DNA of 64,000 bases from Fragaria x ananassa (lineage: Eukaryota > Streptophyta > Magnoliopsida > Rosales > Rosaceae). Each line of letters starts with the position of its first letter. Position 1 is the first letter of the stretch. The stretch spans positions 24,390,501 to 24,454,500 of the forward strand of contig CP139771.1 in NCBI GenBank assembly GCA_034370585.1, written 5' to 3'. The notes beneath the pieces are model-generated. The model was not told the origin of the DNA, did no database searches, and worked only from the letters and a program-made list of their open reading frames with translations. Below, in pieces: positions 20,518 through 33,600 of this stretch. Made by a program: the position numbers and the translations under genes.

Positions 20518-21869
20518 TCTCCTCCTAAACTCATAATATTCCTAGAATCAACAAGTAATTGCATCAAGTTGCCCCCAAAGTGTTTGAATAACTGGAATGT
20601 CAATGGATGAACGATTGAACGCGATTCAGAAAATTTGACCCGGTTTTGTTCAAGTTGGACCGCATGCACGTAGAACCATATATAATTATTAGAATGTTCA
20701 TGTCATCAAGTCCATCATATCCTCTTTGCTACAGCTTAATGTACATTGTTTCCCTACATTATGGACCACAGTTGCATTTGTGAGAATTGCAGAATAGTAG
20801 GTTAGACTTCCTCTGTGAGAATTGTAGGTAAGACTGAATAGCTGAAGCATATCGAAGGCTAGCAAGAAGGAGACAGGTGAGTTAGGCCTAATCGATCTCT
20901 TCTCTTAAAATCGCCTAATTCGGAAGCTAAACCTTTACCAAGAAGCCAAAGCCTTGGATTGTTAATTAGTTTCCAGTTATCTTTTTGAAGCCAACATACA
21001 GTGAAGGCAATAACGGTGAGATTGATGATTCAGCAATTCAAGGAGATCATACTAAATCAAGTTTTACGGGGAATAAATCAATTCGATTCGCATAAGGCGG
21101 CAAGGATTATCGATCAACGATCGCATAGAGGCTTGGAAAGGTCAATATATGTGAAAACTTGCCAAAGTAATTGATCAAACATAAGCATACAAGGACTTGC
21201 AAGTTGCAAGAAACTGAAAAGATTGGTACGTAGTATACATACGGTATACCATTCCATTAATTTGCCTCTGTACTCGAACCAGCTGCAATGATGATGACAG
21301 ATAAGGAAGATATATCCAGGAAATGTTCATAATTTAATCATATTCTATTGCCCATGTTTCTCCTGTTCCGTGATTTTGTGTTGAATTTGTCATATATTTG
21401 TTATCGTAAACTTCAAATACACTATAATCATTTAGGATGATCATCAAGTACATCATCTTCAGTGTTGCAGATGATAAACCGAAATTGACCATATGATAAA
21501 CCGAAATTTTCTTACATGGATTTTGTAAGAAAATGAATAGCTCATCAACTGTATCTAATCCTCCAGCTGGATCAGGCGCCCTTGAGTCTTAAGTCTTAAC
21601 ATTAAGTAACATATCAATTTCCTTCTGTTATATATATGCTTAATGACAGACGTCTATTCTTTCTCCATCAAACTCTGAGTATATATTCAATCTTTTGTCT
21701 CTCATAATTTGCTGAGTTTGCTGATGATGAATTCAAGAGACTACATAGGTAGATAATCTTGTTTAAAGAGATTGCCCTCAGAAGCATTTCTTACTTCATG
21801 TAAAGTCTTCAATCCAGAATTTACCTGATGTTCATGATCAGAATAAGAACCCTAGCCTGCTCTTGGAGC

Positions 21870-21870
<1 letters not shown>

Positions 21871-21905
<35 letters not shown>
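21871..21905. repeat. AT microsatellite
   Basis: About 35 bp of almost pure alternating AT. Confidence 0.9.
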
Positions 21906-21907
<2 letters not shown>

Positions 21908-23553
21908 CAGTCTGATATATCAATTTATTTTATAGTCAAAATATATATTCTGATCAATCAAGGTTGAAATAATCATACTCCATGTTCCATGAATTGAAGG
22001 GATTTTTTATTAATTTATTGAAGAAAATGATATGCAAAGATTATTATGTGTTAAGTTCTTAATTTCTGCCATTCTGCAAGTATATATAATATATATACTA
22101 CTGTACGTACACTTCTGTATATATTCTTCTGCTTGGCAGAGATACATATCCCTTTAATAAAAAATGGGTTTATTCCAAATTATCGAATATATTCATCAGC
22201 ATGTAGATATACGTACCGTACTATCTATAAATATCTTATTCGTTGTTAAATGTACGTTTGTCAATTAGTTTTAGTGGCCAAAAATCCTTCTGGCTTTTTG
22301 TCAAGCACTGTTCGAAATCAAGGCTGCTGGCCCGTCTAGGTGCTAGAAGTCTGCCCACCGCCATATCAAGTAGCGTCTAACGAGAGTTTCCAAACCTTGG
22401 CTATATGCAGTTTGCTGAAATCCCACCTAGCTAGGCGGCGCCTGTATACATGCATGTTACGCACGATAACGCCTAGCGAGTTTTCAAACCTACCTTGTTG
22501 TCAAGTGATAAACGCAATTGAATCGGCAACATACGATGAATCGCATGACCGTGACTTATTCCATTACGTGAAGTTTCTACAAAATCGATTTTACTATACT
22601 TTTATACCATCTTTTTGCTCAAGATATATTCCCATTAATTTATTTATTGTGATAAGCCAGGTTAGGTGAGAAGCTTGTCCAACAAGATAATTAAGAGTAC
22701 TTTGAGAGAGATTGAAGAATGACTTGCTGAAAATAGTACTTTTGATCTTTGGAAACAATGAACAGTTTGTTCCTATAAAAAAAAAATACAATGAACAGTT
22801 TGTTCCTCCCTAAAAGAGAACAATTTGTTCTCCTACGTGTCCAGAAAACTGAGCTTATGTGAAAAATTGAAATGGTTGCAGCCATATCTTGCAAGCTATA
22901 GCTAGATTCCATATATTCTGTCATATATGTCTGTAAATTAATTGTCTCAAAACTTCATAAGTTGCGAACACGCGTGTTCTAGCATAAAGCTGCACTGGTA
23001 CCTGCTGCTAAACACAATGTGCAAATGAACTTAGAAGGATCGGATTGTCCTGTAATATTAGACAATATCTGCCTCGTTAATTATTAGTTATTTTAATTTT
23101 GACAGAAAATTAGTTTCAAAGAAAGTTTTGCCCTAAAGAAGGGGCTGCTGGTAGTGCGTACATTATTTGATATAATTAGTACTTTAGCAGATCCCGACTT
23201 TAGAGTTTAGATTAGTACCTAGTGCTCAAGCACTCATCAGCTTTTCACTGAAATGAATAAATTTTATTTTCATAGTTTGAATGGTCTGTGCCGTGGTTTA
23301 TAGTACATAAATTTTCCTTTCTGAAACTTCTCAGTGAATTTGAACTTAAAAAAAGTTGCGAAAGCGCATCCTGCAGATTGACCAGAAGCCATGAGAAGCA
23401 CGAGTGATAGCATACCTGCATGCTCAAACTAGTAAAGGAACACCAGTTTTTACAATGGTGAAGGCAAACTCTGCCAAAAACGCAAAAGAAAAAAAGAAAA
23501 TGAAGACAAATAAATTATTTGGTATTATTGGGTGAAGTGAGTCACTACAGCCC

Positions 23554-23930
23554 TACATGCGTGATTCACAAATGAGCAATAATTGTTCTGTGGAATCTGC
23601 CAATAGGTGCTCTGCCCATGCCATTGGGGTAGAGGATGAATGCAGGAACGCGGGTGGTTGGTGCTTCGGAGATCTAAAGTGTGAATCAGGTTCTAATCCA
23701 CTAATCCATGCCTGGTAGGAAAATGTTACATGAACCTAGACTGCATTATTTGCGACAAAATTGCATGCAACGGTAATTGTACTAATTAACAGTTAGTAAT
23801 TAATGAATTAACCCTACTAAAAGATGCAAGATAATCAAGTCCCCTTCATATATATTCAAACCAATGTTGTACTGTACTTTGATTAATTTTGATTATAGCG
23901 ACCCTTTAGCAATCCTAATTAAAACACTCG
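23554..23930. repeat. Dispersed ~390-bp repeat, copy 2
   Basis: Direct copy of 13,265-13,660. The right-hand break is at the same base (after CAATCCTAATTAAAA), but the flanking sequence differs and no BOR sequence follows. This implies a discrete mobile or duplicated unit. Confidence 0.85.
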
Positions 23931-25433
23931 ATCCGAAAATTAGTAAATTTCTTAGGTTAAGCATGCTTAAACAAGGGTATTCTGGATTATCGATCTAGTA
24001 TCATATGTTTGATTTCATTACATAATTGTTGGTGTAATTGTGATGACAATTTTGTTCATACGTACGCGTACCCAAATCATCACCTTGATTCATATATAAT
24101 TTTCATGCATTGTTCGAGTTTTCATCCTAAATATTACTAGTCCCATATATAAAAGCTAGCCTAAATTTTCCCTAAATTATATGTCTTCCCACGTACTCCG
24201 CGTTTTCAACAGATCGAGGATAACATTTGAAAGATACAGAAGTATTTTGAATGGAAGAAAGATCGATAAACCACACATATTCTTGAAGTCAGAAACTGTA
24301 CGTGTATACCAGTACGTCATCTATGGATTTATGAACTGTATATTATTGATCAAATATCTGAGTTAAATTTATGATCTACGTGCATCACATGAACTGTTGG
24401 ACGTCATTATTTTTCTTGTCTTTTTGATCATCAAGATCGACTTCCAAGAATGAATGGCAAGAACAAACACAGAGCTGCAGCAAGCATCCAGATCGAGCAG
24501 GGGACCATTCCTCTCGATCAATCAGCCGATCACACCAAAGCTTCAGTAGTATATATACTCAAAACACCAGAAAAACCACACGATTTAAGCATGCTGCAAA
24601 GACCATCCAAATAAAAAAGACAAACAAATCGTGTTTCACAGAAAGAGAAGAGACAAGAGAGGAAGCGATGCGCCCCATCTTAATTGGGATGCTCAAACAT
24701 ATCGTCCACTCGAATTGAAAAAGAAAGTCGATCAGTTTGGAGATAATATCGCGTTTGTCTGAAGTAATTTGTAATGTAATCCCTGGGCTACTTATCCTGA
24801 GTCCTGACCATATCACTTAAGACAAGAAACATCTACTCGATCCGGGACCATAATATTTTTGTTTTGGTAAGTTAGGTTCAATAATTCCCATTTCCGGAAA
24901 CATCGTTCCGAAAGAAACACCCTATATTCTCTTAATCAAACTCGTGAACGAATTCCAGGCATATAACCTAAAACGCATCGGTAATAATAGTCCGTAGTAT
25001 TACGTAAAAAAGTAAAGAATGGTGAAATCTATAGCACAACTTTAAATGAAAAAAACTTTTAACTCCATGGGTTAATTATATTTTCTATAAAAAGATAATG
25101 GAAAATTTTATGATATGTGCATACACGAGTTGGTTCAGGTGTGGACTGATGAAAAATGACCTAGATGTTTGTATGCTTGCATATATAGTTATTTGGCTCA
25201 GTTTGCAGTGGGAACATCCACATTCGAGTTATTTCGATATCGGGGTACGTAGTTCACAAATGTGATCACTATGAGTACATAAAATGCCGAACTTTACCCT
25301 TTCATGTCTACATAAGGTGATCGAGTGTTAAAAATGTTAAAGGTATATTGTGAGAGTATAGTTTTTACCGTTCATGATATCCACATGCATCGAGTATCAA
25401 TAGCAAACAAATTATGGGAGGCTGGAAGACCTC

Positions 25434-25441
25434 TATATAAA
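25434..25441 (+). promoter_or_regulatory. TATA box of PLP-B
   Basis: TATATAAA, about 110 bp before the PLP-B start codon, in AT-rich upstream DNA. Confidence 0.6.
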
Positions 25442-25549
25442 GCCTACACAAGCCCTGTAATCTTCACTCCTCATCATCTATAGCTAATCGATCTTCCTAG
25501 TTCATAAGTTCTTCAAGTACTCTCAGTTTTATTTAGCTAGCTAGTCCAG

Positions 25550-27476
25550 ATGGAGAAAGCAAGTGCAATCCTTTCCCACCCCCCTCCCAGTCATGGAAAG
25601 CTCATCACTGTTCTCAGCATTGACGGAGGTGGAATCAAAGGGATTATTCCCGGAACTCTGCTCAGCTTCCTAGAGTCCGAGCTCCAGGTGATTAACAAAA
25701 ACAAAAATGTTTATTCATATATGTGTAACTGTTTTGAATACTGAACACGAAATTAACATAAATTACTGGTTGTTATGTTATATATATGCAGAGGCTGGAT
25801 GGTGAAAATGCAAGGTTGGCCGATTACTTTGATGTTATCACCGGGACTAGCACAGGTGGCCTTGTCACCGCCATGATTACTTCCCCAAATGAAAACAAAC
25901 GTCCCCTGTTTGCGGCTAGCCAGATTGTCGATTTTTACCTTGAACACTGTCCTAAAATCTTCCCTCAAATCAAGTAATTATATCTCCAAAACTAATATAA
26001 TTAATTGAAGGGTGATTAGTACTTACTAATATGCTTAACAGATAATTAAACCGTCATCTTAATTTTCTTGTGCAATGTATATACTATCCACAGGACAATT
26101 TTTGGTGACGCCTTAGGTGACGTCTTAGAAAATGCAAAAGGTGTATACGCACCAAAATATGATGGCAAGTATTTACACAAGCTTATCCAGGAAAAATTAG
26201 GAAACAGACGATTGAACCAGACATTGACCAATGTTGTGATCCCAACCTATGATATTAAGTGCCTTCAACCAGCTATCTTCTCCAGCTATGAGGTTCGTGT
26301 CTGTCTGATCTTTATGAATTTTTTTTTATACATGTAATATATATTTTTGGTGCTCTTACTAATTTATAATGTTCTTAATAATAATGATAAATACCTATTA
26401 CTAATATATAATGTTCTTAATAATAATGAGAAGAAATACCTGTATGTTGGTTTTCAGTTGAAAAGGAACAAGAAAATAGAGCCTCCTCTACTCTCTGATA
26501 TATGCATCGGAACTTCAGCAGCACCAACTTATCTTCCCTCGCATTGTTTCAAAACCTCAACAAGAGAATACCACCTTGTTGATGGCGGAGTGGCTGCTAA
26601 TAACCCGGTATGAAATTTATCTATCACTTCTTAAGCAATAAAATTTATCATCGAAAATAAAAATTCACTTGTGTTAATTATACTTCTCAGGCTTTGACTG
26701 CTATAACTGAAGTGACAAAAGAAATCAAGAACGGAAATTCGGATTTCTCTCGGATTGGGCCAGCTGAGCAGGGAGATAGGTTCCTACTTGTATCATTGGG
26801 CACTGGTTCATCAGAAAAATCTCATTATGATGCCGATAAAGCAAAATGCTGGGGAATTTTGGGATGGTTGATGCAGCCCGACTTCAAATGTCCATTGTTG
26901 GATGTACTTGGTGAAGCCAGTAGTGACATGGTAGATTGCCACATTTCTACCATTTTCCAGGCTCTTTGGTCTGATGATAACTACCTTCGAATTCAGGTAC
27001 ATTGATAATGTGCTCTACTAATATGGTCATGTATAGCGCTCTACGGCATCCTGTGTAATGCTTTAACTCTAAATCTCTAATGTGGTAGGATGACAAACTG
27101 GATTCCAAACTGAATTCTATGGATAATGCCACGAAAGAAAACTTGAGAGACCTTAAGAAAGCGGGAGAGGCGCTGTTAAAGAAACGAGCTACAAAGTTGA
27201 ATTTAGATACCGGTATCCATGAGCCTGATGAACGTAATATTACTAATGAAGAGGCTCTCAGAAGGTACTTATTGATTACAAATTACTCTCTCTATCTCTA
27301 CTATATTTGTATCAAATTAAGCTATATGTTTTTCATTCTTATTACTCTTAGTAATCAACTATTCGTTTACTTAATCAATTTACGTATGTAGGGTGGCGAA
27401 AAGGCTCTCCCAAGAAAGGAAGGAACGTGCAGTCAGATCATCAGGAGTACAAGCAAACCCAGCATCAGCCAGCTGA
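25550..27476 (+). CDS. Patatin-like phospholipase B (PLP-B), intact
   Basis: Seven exons: 25550-25687, 25792-25973, 26094-26292, 26458-26607, 26691-26996, 27089-27264, 27392-27476, giving 411 codons plus stop. Introns fall at the same positions as in PLP-A and PLP-C. Motifs: DGGGIKG (residues 25-31), GTSTG with Ser66, and Asp215 in LVDGGVAANNP. It is the most divergent of the three intact copies: Lys replaces Arg in the oxyanion loop, and the C-terminal tail is rich in Arg and Ser. Predicted soluble lipid acyl hydrolase. It converges on PLP-C, with stop codons about 415 bp apart. Pseudogene D at 31,407-33,918 is a copy of its 3' half. Confidence 0.9.
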
Positions 27477-27892
27477 TCGATTAATTGATAAGCTTGAATC
27501 TCCATCAGTCGAGATTTCGAATAAAAATAAAAGCCCATTACATATAGTGAATTAGTGATGGTGTCTATATATGCTCAAGACTAGTGTTTCGATTATCTTG
27601 TAATTTTTGATCAGTATGTACTCCCTGAGATTATGTTCTCAACCAATAATAATACCAGTTTACTGCCTTGTTATATGCGATGGCACTAGCTTGTTCTGCA
27701 TTATACTTCATCTGGAAGCACTGAAGCAGTAATTCCCATGAGTTTAGAAACAATTAGGGTTTCCACCTTCATCTGGTGGCTACCTTTATTAGTTTTATTC
27801 AATCACGATATGAGATTACAAACAAATCTCTTATTACTTCAAACATTATATATATAAACATATAGACTACTTCCTCGTAGACTTTGGACATA

Positions 27893-30324
27893 TCAGTGGG
27901 ACTTTGCAACATGTCCTTGGGGAGACCTTGCGAGGCGAAGACATTTCTCTTCAGATAGCAATTTTGCAAACCTACAATGAAAAAATCCGTTGCGACTTGT
28001 TATATATTATCTATAATGTATAAGCATATATTTTTACCATCTTATATATTGAAACATGTTGGGCAATTAGGGTTTCCAAACATGTTTATGTACGTATGTA
28101 TATAGCCAGTCAGCCAGGTACCTTATAAGAGCCATGGCATTAGTCTCATAATTACAAGCTTCGAATTTGCCCGTCTCTAAATTAACCCTGGAGACTGGTT
28201 GCTTCAATAGTCCGTCACCAACTTTGAGAAGACGGTCCAGATTCTTCTGTGTTGCTATATCTACAGAAGATACATCGCCACTCAGAGTGTCATCCTGTAG
28301 TTGTTCATTTCCATCCAAATTATATGTGTGCGTCAATTATAAATCAACTCAACTCCAATTTATGGTATATATGTAGATGCATATGTATACCTGAATTCGA
28401 AGATAGTTATTCTCCGAGTGAAGGGCTTTGAAGACCCCAGAAAGATGCAAATCGACCATATCAGCACTTGCTTGACTGAAAGCATCGATCAATGGGGTGG
28501 AACCACCGCTGGTTAACCAATTCAAGACACCCCATTTAGAGGCAACATGAGCATTGTATTTGAGTCCAGCTTTCGATGAACCAGTTCCTAGTGATATCAC
28601 CAGAAATCGTCCATAGTCCATTGGTTTTATAGGAAAGAAGTCTGAACTCCCCTTAATGATTTCCTTCGTTACTTCACCAATAGCAACCAAAGTCTGCGAG
28701 GGCAAAAATACTTGGTTATTTTTTATTAATATTTTACATTGGCTACGTGATAATACGAGTATTGAACATACTGGATTATTTGCTGCCAATCCACCATCAA
28801 TCAGATGAAACTCTCTAACTTCTCCATTGAGGCCGTTGGTCTTAAAAAAATGAGCTGGAAGATAAGTTGGTGCCGCTGAGGTTGCAATACATATATCCGA
28901 GAGTAGGGCATCAAATGTAGGCTTATTTTTCACCTGTTCACCCCATAAATTTAAGCACACGCACATCAGAATTCACTTAAATATATCATTGCGGTTAATT
29001 TCTTTTGTTCACCAGTTTCGACATAAGTAAAAAGTGAAATTGAACTGGGGATGAACCTCGAAACTAGAAAAGATAGCCGGCTGGAGACTCTTTATGTCAA
29101 ATGCAGGAATGACAACATTAGTCAGCGTTTGGTTCAGTTTCTTGTCACCAAGTTTTTCCCTAACCAAGCCGTGCAGATACTTGCCATCGTATTTGGGTCC
29201 TGCTAGAGCTTTGATGATCTTTCTAGCACGAGGAAACAGCCAACCACTGTACGCAGACGACAATGGTTTAGCAATGTTATAGAGCTAAGAAAAAAATTAG
29301 CCATCCAAATCAGTGGTGTAGCCATAATTAATTGTAACTTAGAATGATCAAAATTCATATATTAAGAAAGTAAAATTTGCGGTCATTTGTTACAAAAGGC
29401 ACAAATTTTTTTTCCCCTAAAAACACAATAACACAAGCTTTCTACAATTTTCTTGTCCTATACAAATTAGTTGTCCTATACAAATTAGTAGAAAAAAATT
29501 GTTGTCGGGAACTTGTATGTAGAAGTACGTATTGTATGTTTTATATTAATATTAATGTTGAAATACCATTAAATCATTTTGAATAAATTTTGAGAATAAC
29601 TGTGATCCTTGCAGCACATATCAGTAAGGTGAGAATTTGTGTTAATTGAATTAATGAATCATATATTAACAACATAGATTTCTATATCATTCCATTAATA
29701 TTCATGGATATTTAAGCCTATTTAAGATTTTTCTCAAAATTAAGAAGGATTATTTATGTTTCTATTAATAGTGAATAATAATTAAGGGTAATTAAAATAT
29801 TTATTAAATTTGAGAGGGATCAATTGACTTCCCTCGCCCTAGGCTAGCTACGCCCCTCCAAAAGTCCAAATAATTAAGAGCTCGAAAAGAAATAAGATTA
29901 GCATATATTACCGTACCTCTTCTGGGGGAAGATTTTGGGAGAGTGCGTAAGGTAGAAGTCCTTGATATCTTTGGCAGAAAATAGTGGACGGTTATTCTCA
30001 TTTGGAGCTGTGAGCATGGCTGTTACAAGACCACCTGTGCTTGTCCCTGAAATCACATCGAAATAGTCTGCGAGTCTTGCATCTTCACCATCCAGCTTCT
30101 GCAACATCGATCGTTGAAACATGAATATTGAACTGATTGATCAAACAAGCAGGTGCATATAATTTATAAGTTGTGTATGTATTTTCTACCTGAAGTTCAG
30201 ACTCAAGGAAAGCAAGGATGGTTCCTGGGATAATCCCTCTTATTCCACCTCCGTCGATGCTCAGAACAGTGATTAGGTTTCCGAAGGTTGGGGGCTGCAT
30301 AGCGAAACTACTAGTTCTTTCCAT
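27893..30324 (-). CDS. Patatin-like phospholipase C (PLP-C), intact
   Basis: Seven exons on the minus strand: 30324-30190, 30098-29917, 29246-29057, 28933-28772, 28693-28391, 28294-28122, 27971-27893; 407 codons plus stop. Motifs: DGGGIRG (24-30), GTSTG with Ser65, and Asp215 in LIDGGLAANNP. An in-frame upstream ATG exists, but the start MERTSS matches the paralogues and is preferred. Intron 2 is 670 bp, against 138 bp in PLP-A, because of a hAT-like insertion. The promoter and upstream 250 bp are closely similar to those of PLP-E, the pseudogene made by duplication. Role as for PLP-A: hydrolysis of membrane lipids, probably in stress responses (inferred from the family). Confidence 0.9.
29311..29863. 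mobile_element. hAT-like non-autonomous insertion in intron 2 of PLP-C
   Basis: Begins CAGTGGTGTAGCC and ends with a degenerate inverse (CTACGCCCCT), the pattern of hAT MITEs. Flanks are ATCCAAAT (29,303-29,310) and GTCCAAAT (29,864-29,871), an 8-bp duplication with one mismatch. The AT-rich interior has no coding frame. The extra intron length relative to PLP-A supports insertion. Confidence 0.6.
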
Positions 30325-30478
30325 AGCTAGGAGCAGTTTGAACTTTGATCTAGCTCGATATCGATCTAAGAGAGGCTTTGGCAAATTGGTAGAACAGGTT
30401 CTTTTGACTTTTTTTTTATTGAAGCTAGAACAGGTCCTTTAACTTGGTGAATGAGTTTCCATTTGAAAGATATAGGGG

Positions 30479-30488
30479 GTATTTATAC
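30479..30488 (-). promoter_or_regulatory. TATA box of PLP-C
   Basis: GTATAAATAC on the minus strand about 155 bp before the start codon. The identical element lies before PLP-E at 43,318-43,327. Confidence 0.6.
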
Positions 30489-31406
30489 TTGAACTCCTAG
30501 CTAGAAGCTACAGTGCTATACTGTTCAATATTCATCATTTTCCTGGAAATTAATTACGTAGACATGACCATGCTAAATCCTCATGCATGCATATATGCCT
30601 AACCAAATTTGAAAACTGAAATTGTTTCCAGGTTAATTTGAAATGGTCGCACGATTAATAAAATTAAACGTTTTAATTGAGCATGGCGCTTGTACGTAAT
30701 TAAGTAAATTAACATTACTATCACGTAATTAACAAACATCAGCTGAAGTTTTTGTTCGTTTGAAAGGTTCATTAAGCTGAAGTTAATCCTCCAGCTCACG
30801 ATCGAATGAGTACGTAGTTAGTCCAGAACCAATTAAGTTTAATTAATTATGTGCCTTGTATAGTCACGTGGAGATATAGGATCCGTAAATCATGAATAAA
30901 TATGGAAGGCGCGCATGCAAAATATCATCATCTCTGTATATTTATTTTTTGAGACTTCATTTTTGGAGTGTTCTATATTAGTAAGTCACGTACAGCTAAT
31001 TTCAAAGTACCGTGCGTTAGACGTCTGACACTAATTGGAATGTTCGTCATACCCGCAGCCGTACGTAGATCTATATAACTAGGTTACTCAAATGATTTCT
31101 GTACGTAATGAATTCTATAAGTTGAAAAATATGAAAATGATTTCGATAAAACGATCGACGCATGCGTTAACCTAAGTTAAAACTCCTATATATTCTCATA
31201 ATATCTAGTACCAAGCAAGCAGCCAGATAGCTAACCCTTCTTATGATGATCAATGATTGAGGATTAGTTGAGTGTCTTCTAATATCAAAATATTAAGCCA
31301 GATAATTAACCCTTCTTAAATCTTAGGCCTCATTGAGACTCTATATAAGTGTTCTAAAATTTATTATCGAAAATAAAAAGTCACTTGTGTTAATTATACT
31401 TATCAG
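30489..31406. other. Intergenic region between PLP-C and pseudogene D
   Basis: The first ~250 bp (PLP-C upstream region) is homologous to 43,328-43,560 upstream of PLP-E. The last ~60 bp matches intron 4 of PLP-B, so the break of the duplicated block lies near 31,340. No gene seen between them. Confidence 0.6.
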
Positions 31407-31557
31407 GCTTTGACGGCTATAACTGAAGTGACAAAAGAAATCAAGAAAAACAGAAACTTGAAGTTCTCTGAGATTGTTCCAGCTGATTAGGGAGATAGGT
31501 TCCTACTCGTATCGTTGGGTGCTAGTTCATCAGAAAAAATCTCATTATGATGCCAAT

Positions 31558-33213
31558 CAGGGCCGGTCTTTAGGCCTTGCGATGCGTGCGGCTACACAAG
31601 GCCTCCGATTTTTGGGAGCCTCTAAAAAAAAAATTACCATGTATATTAAAAAGAAAAGCTAATAAGATAACAAGTAGGTTCGGTTGAATCTTTCTACTTA
31701 ACCTCAAGTACCTCAGTTCGAGGCCTACTGAGTGTGTTTTTCACCCCCTCTTTTTCTGCGTTTTCACCCTTTTTTCTGCATTTTCACCTTTTTATTTATT
31801 TTTCTTTCCTGCGCGCGTTTTTCACCCCCTTTTTTCTGCATTTTTAATTTCTTTTTTTGTTGTTATTTTTTTCAAAGGTGTTAGTTAGTTTTTATTTCTT
31901 CGGTTTTTCATATGATCATATGGTTGATGCAATGACGGAGCTAGAACCGTAAGTTTAGGGGGGCCGAAATATAATGAACGGAAAAAGATATATAATAATT
32001 TTAAATCGTTTGACAAAATTATGTTTTAACTAAAAGTAATATTATTGTTTTTTCATAATCTTTAAACATAATTGTTCGTTGTAAAGTTTCATTTATGTCT
32101 ATGTAACGACATATATGTGTATTGAAAATTTAGATGTATGTAAAATGATTAGTTAATACCTAATTAATTGTGGTGATGTATCCATATGGTAATAAGAGGC
32201 AATGGAAACATGACATAATATTACATAGAAAGGAAGCTAGATCTATACAATTATAATCATAACCATTCAATCCTATTAATTGATATTTTTTCAAAATTTT
32301 GAGGGTGCCAATTATAATAATAACCATACAATCTTACTAATAGCGTAACATTAATTTACATTTTTCAAACACTGGGGGGTGCCATGGCACCCCTTGGTCC
32401 TAAGCTAGTTCCGCCAGTGGGTTGATGTTCATAAAGTACTAAGCACCAGTTGTTATTTTGTTCCGCTTGGTTAAAGGTCTTGTGATAGTTTCAGTTTGTT
32501 ATTGATGATCCATTGGACAAGCTTAATTTGTGCTTTTCAGGTAAGATTTTATTGTTAACAACTTTTTTGTTTCAAATTATTGGTTCTGTAGATGAGGTGG
32601 TTTTGTTTTTCTAGGCACAAGTTTTCAAGTTCCTTCCATTTGTTTGTTTTTGAGCGAGTAGCCATCTTGGTTCCATCTTGGTAGTAGTATAAGTTTTCAG
32701 GTTCCTTCATTTTCATGTACAACTGTTTCTTTGTTTGAGAACTTTAGGAACATGTTATTCCTTGCACGTTTGGTACTTGAGACTATATTAGATCTCCTTA
32801 TTTTTTAAGACTGTCTTATACTTATGTGGGGTGTTTTAAGTTGTACTAATTAATATTAACTCATGTTTGGTGTCGCATGAGATTAGAGGGTAGTTTGTTT
32901 GGTTTATGGTTTAGAATGATGATGTTATTTAAGGATGATCTATTTGAGTATGTACCCACAATAACACCATCTAAAGAGACCAAAATGAAAACAATGTGTC
33001 AAGTAAGCTCATTTATTTTAGTACGTACCCAGTAACATCAAACACAATATTAACTAAACTAGACTTCTTATTTAGCACAGTTTTATTTAGTCCCATGAAA
33101 CAAACATGCACTATGAGTTTTAATATTGGTTTATACGTTCGGGATCAAAATTGTGTAAATATGCCCACATTCAAAATTTCACACAGGCCTCATATTACAC
33201 AGGACCGGCTCTG
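31558..33213. mobile_element. hAT-type non-autonomous transposon inside PLP-D exon 5
   Basis: 1,656 bp, starting CAGGGCCGGTC and ending in the imperfect inverse GACCGGCTCTG, flanked by a perfect 8-bp target duplication ATGCCAAT (31,550-31,557 and 33,214-33,221). Terminal CAGGG and an 8-bp duplication are the hAT signature. No transposase frame; a second hAT MITE sits inside it. Confidence 0.88.
31930..32419. mobile_element. hAT MITE nested in the larger hAT element
   Basis: 490 bp, from CAATGACGGAGCTAG to the inverse CTAGTTCCGCCAGTG, flanked by a perfect 8-bp duplication GGTTGATG (31,922-31,929 and 32,420-32,427). Its right end matches the MITE at 37,659-38,181, including the GGGGTGCCAT stretch. 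Confidence 0.85.
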
Positions 33214-33560
33214 ATGCCAATCTAGCAAAATTTTGGGGAATTATGGGATGGTTGATGCAACCCAACTTCAAATGTCCATTGTTAGATGTACTGGGTGAAG
33301 CCAGTAGTGACATGGTAGATTGCCACATTTCTACACTTTTCCAAGCTCTTTGGTCTGATGATAACTACCTTCGAATTCAGGTATACATTGATAATTTGCT
33401 CTACTAGCTAGTATGGTCACGTACGTATAGTACTCTACGGCATCCTGTATAATGCTTTAACTCGATCTAATGTGGTAGGATGACAAACTGGATGCCAAAC
33501 TGAATTGTATGGATAATGCCACGAAAGAAAACTTGAGAGAACTTAAAAAAGCTGGAGAGG

Positions 33561-33600
33561 GATTTCAAAAAAAAAAGAAAAAAAAAAGAAAAGGCTGGCA
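33561..33600. repeat. A-rich insertion in PLP-D exon 6
   Basis: About 40 bp of nearly pure adenine with a short GC-rich end, between two copies of TGGAGAGG (33,553-33,560 and 33,601-33,608). Absent from PLP-B. The total gain of 48 bp keeps the frame. Confidence 0.7.

Larger units (their letters stand above)
20518..25433. other. Intergenic region between divergent PLP-A and PLP-B
   Basis: AT-rich, no gene recognised. Holds an AT microsatellite (21,871-21,905), a GC-richer stretch with GCGCC palindromes near 22,330-22,510 that looks like an old transposon, a 20-bp tandem duplication near 22,757-22,803 (core AATGAACAGTTTGTTCCT), and copy 2 of the 390-bp repeat. It must contain both PLP promoters. 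Confidence 0.5.

Noticed and set aside
22330..22520. GCGCC-rich palindromic stretch in the PLP-A/PLP-B intergenic region
   Set aside because: May be an old transposon, but no paired ends or target duplication could be found.
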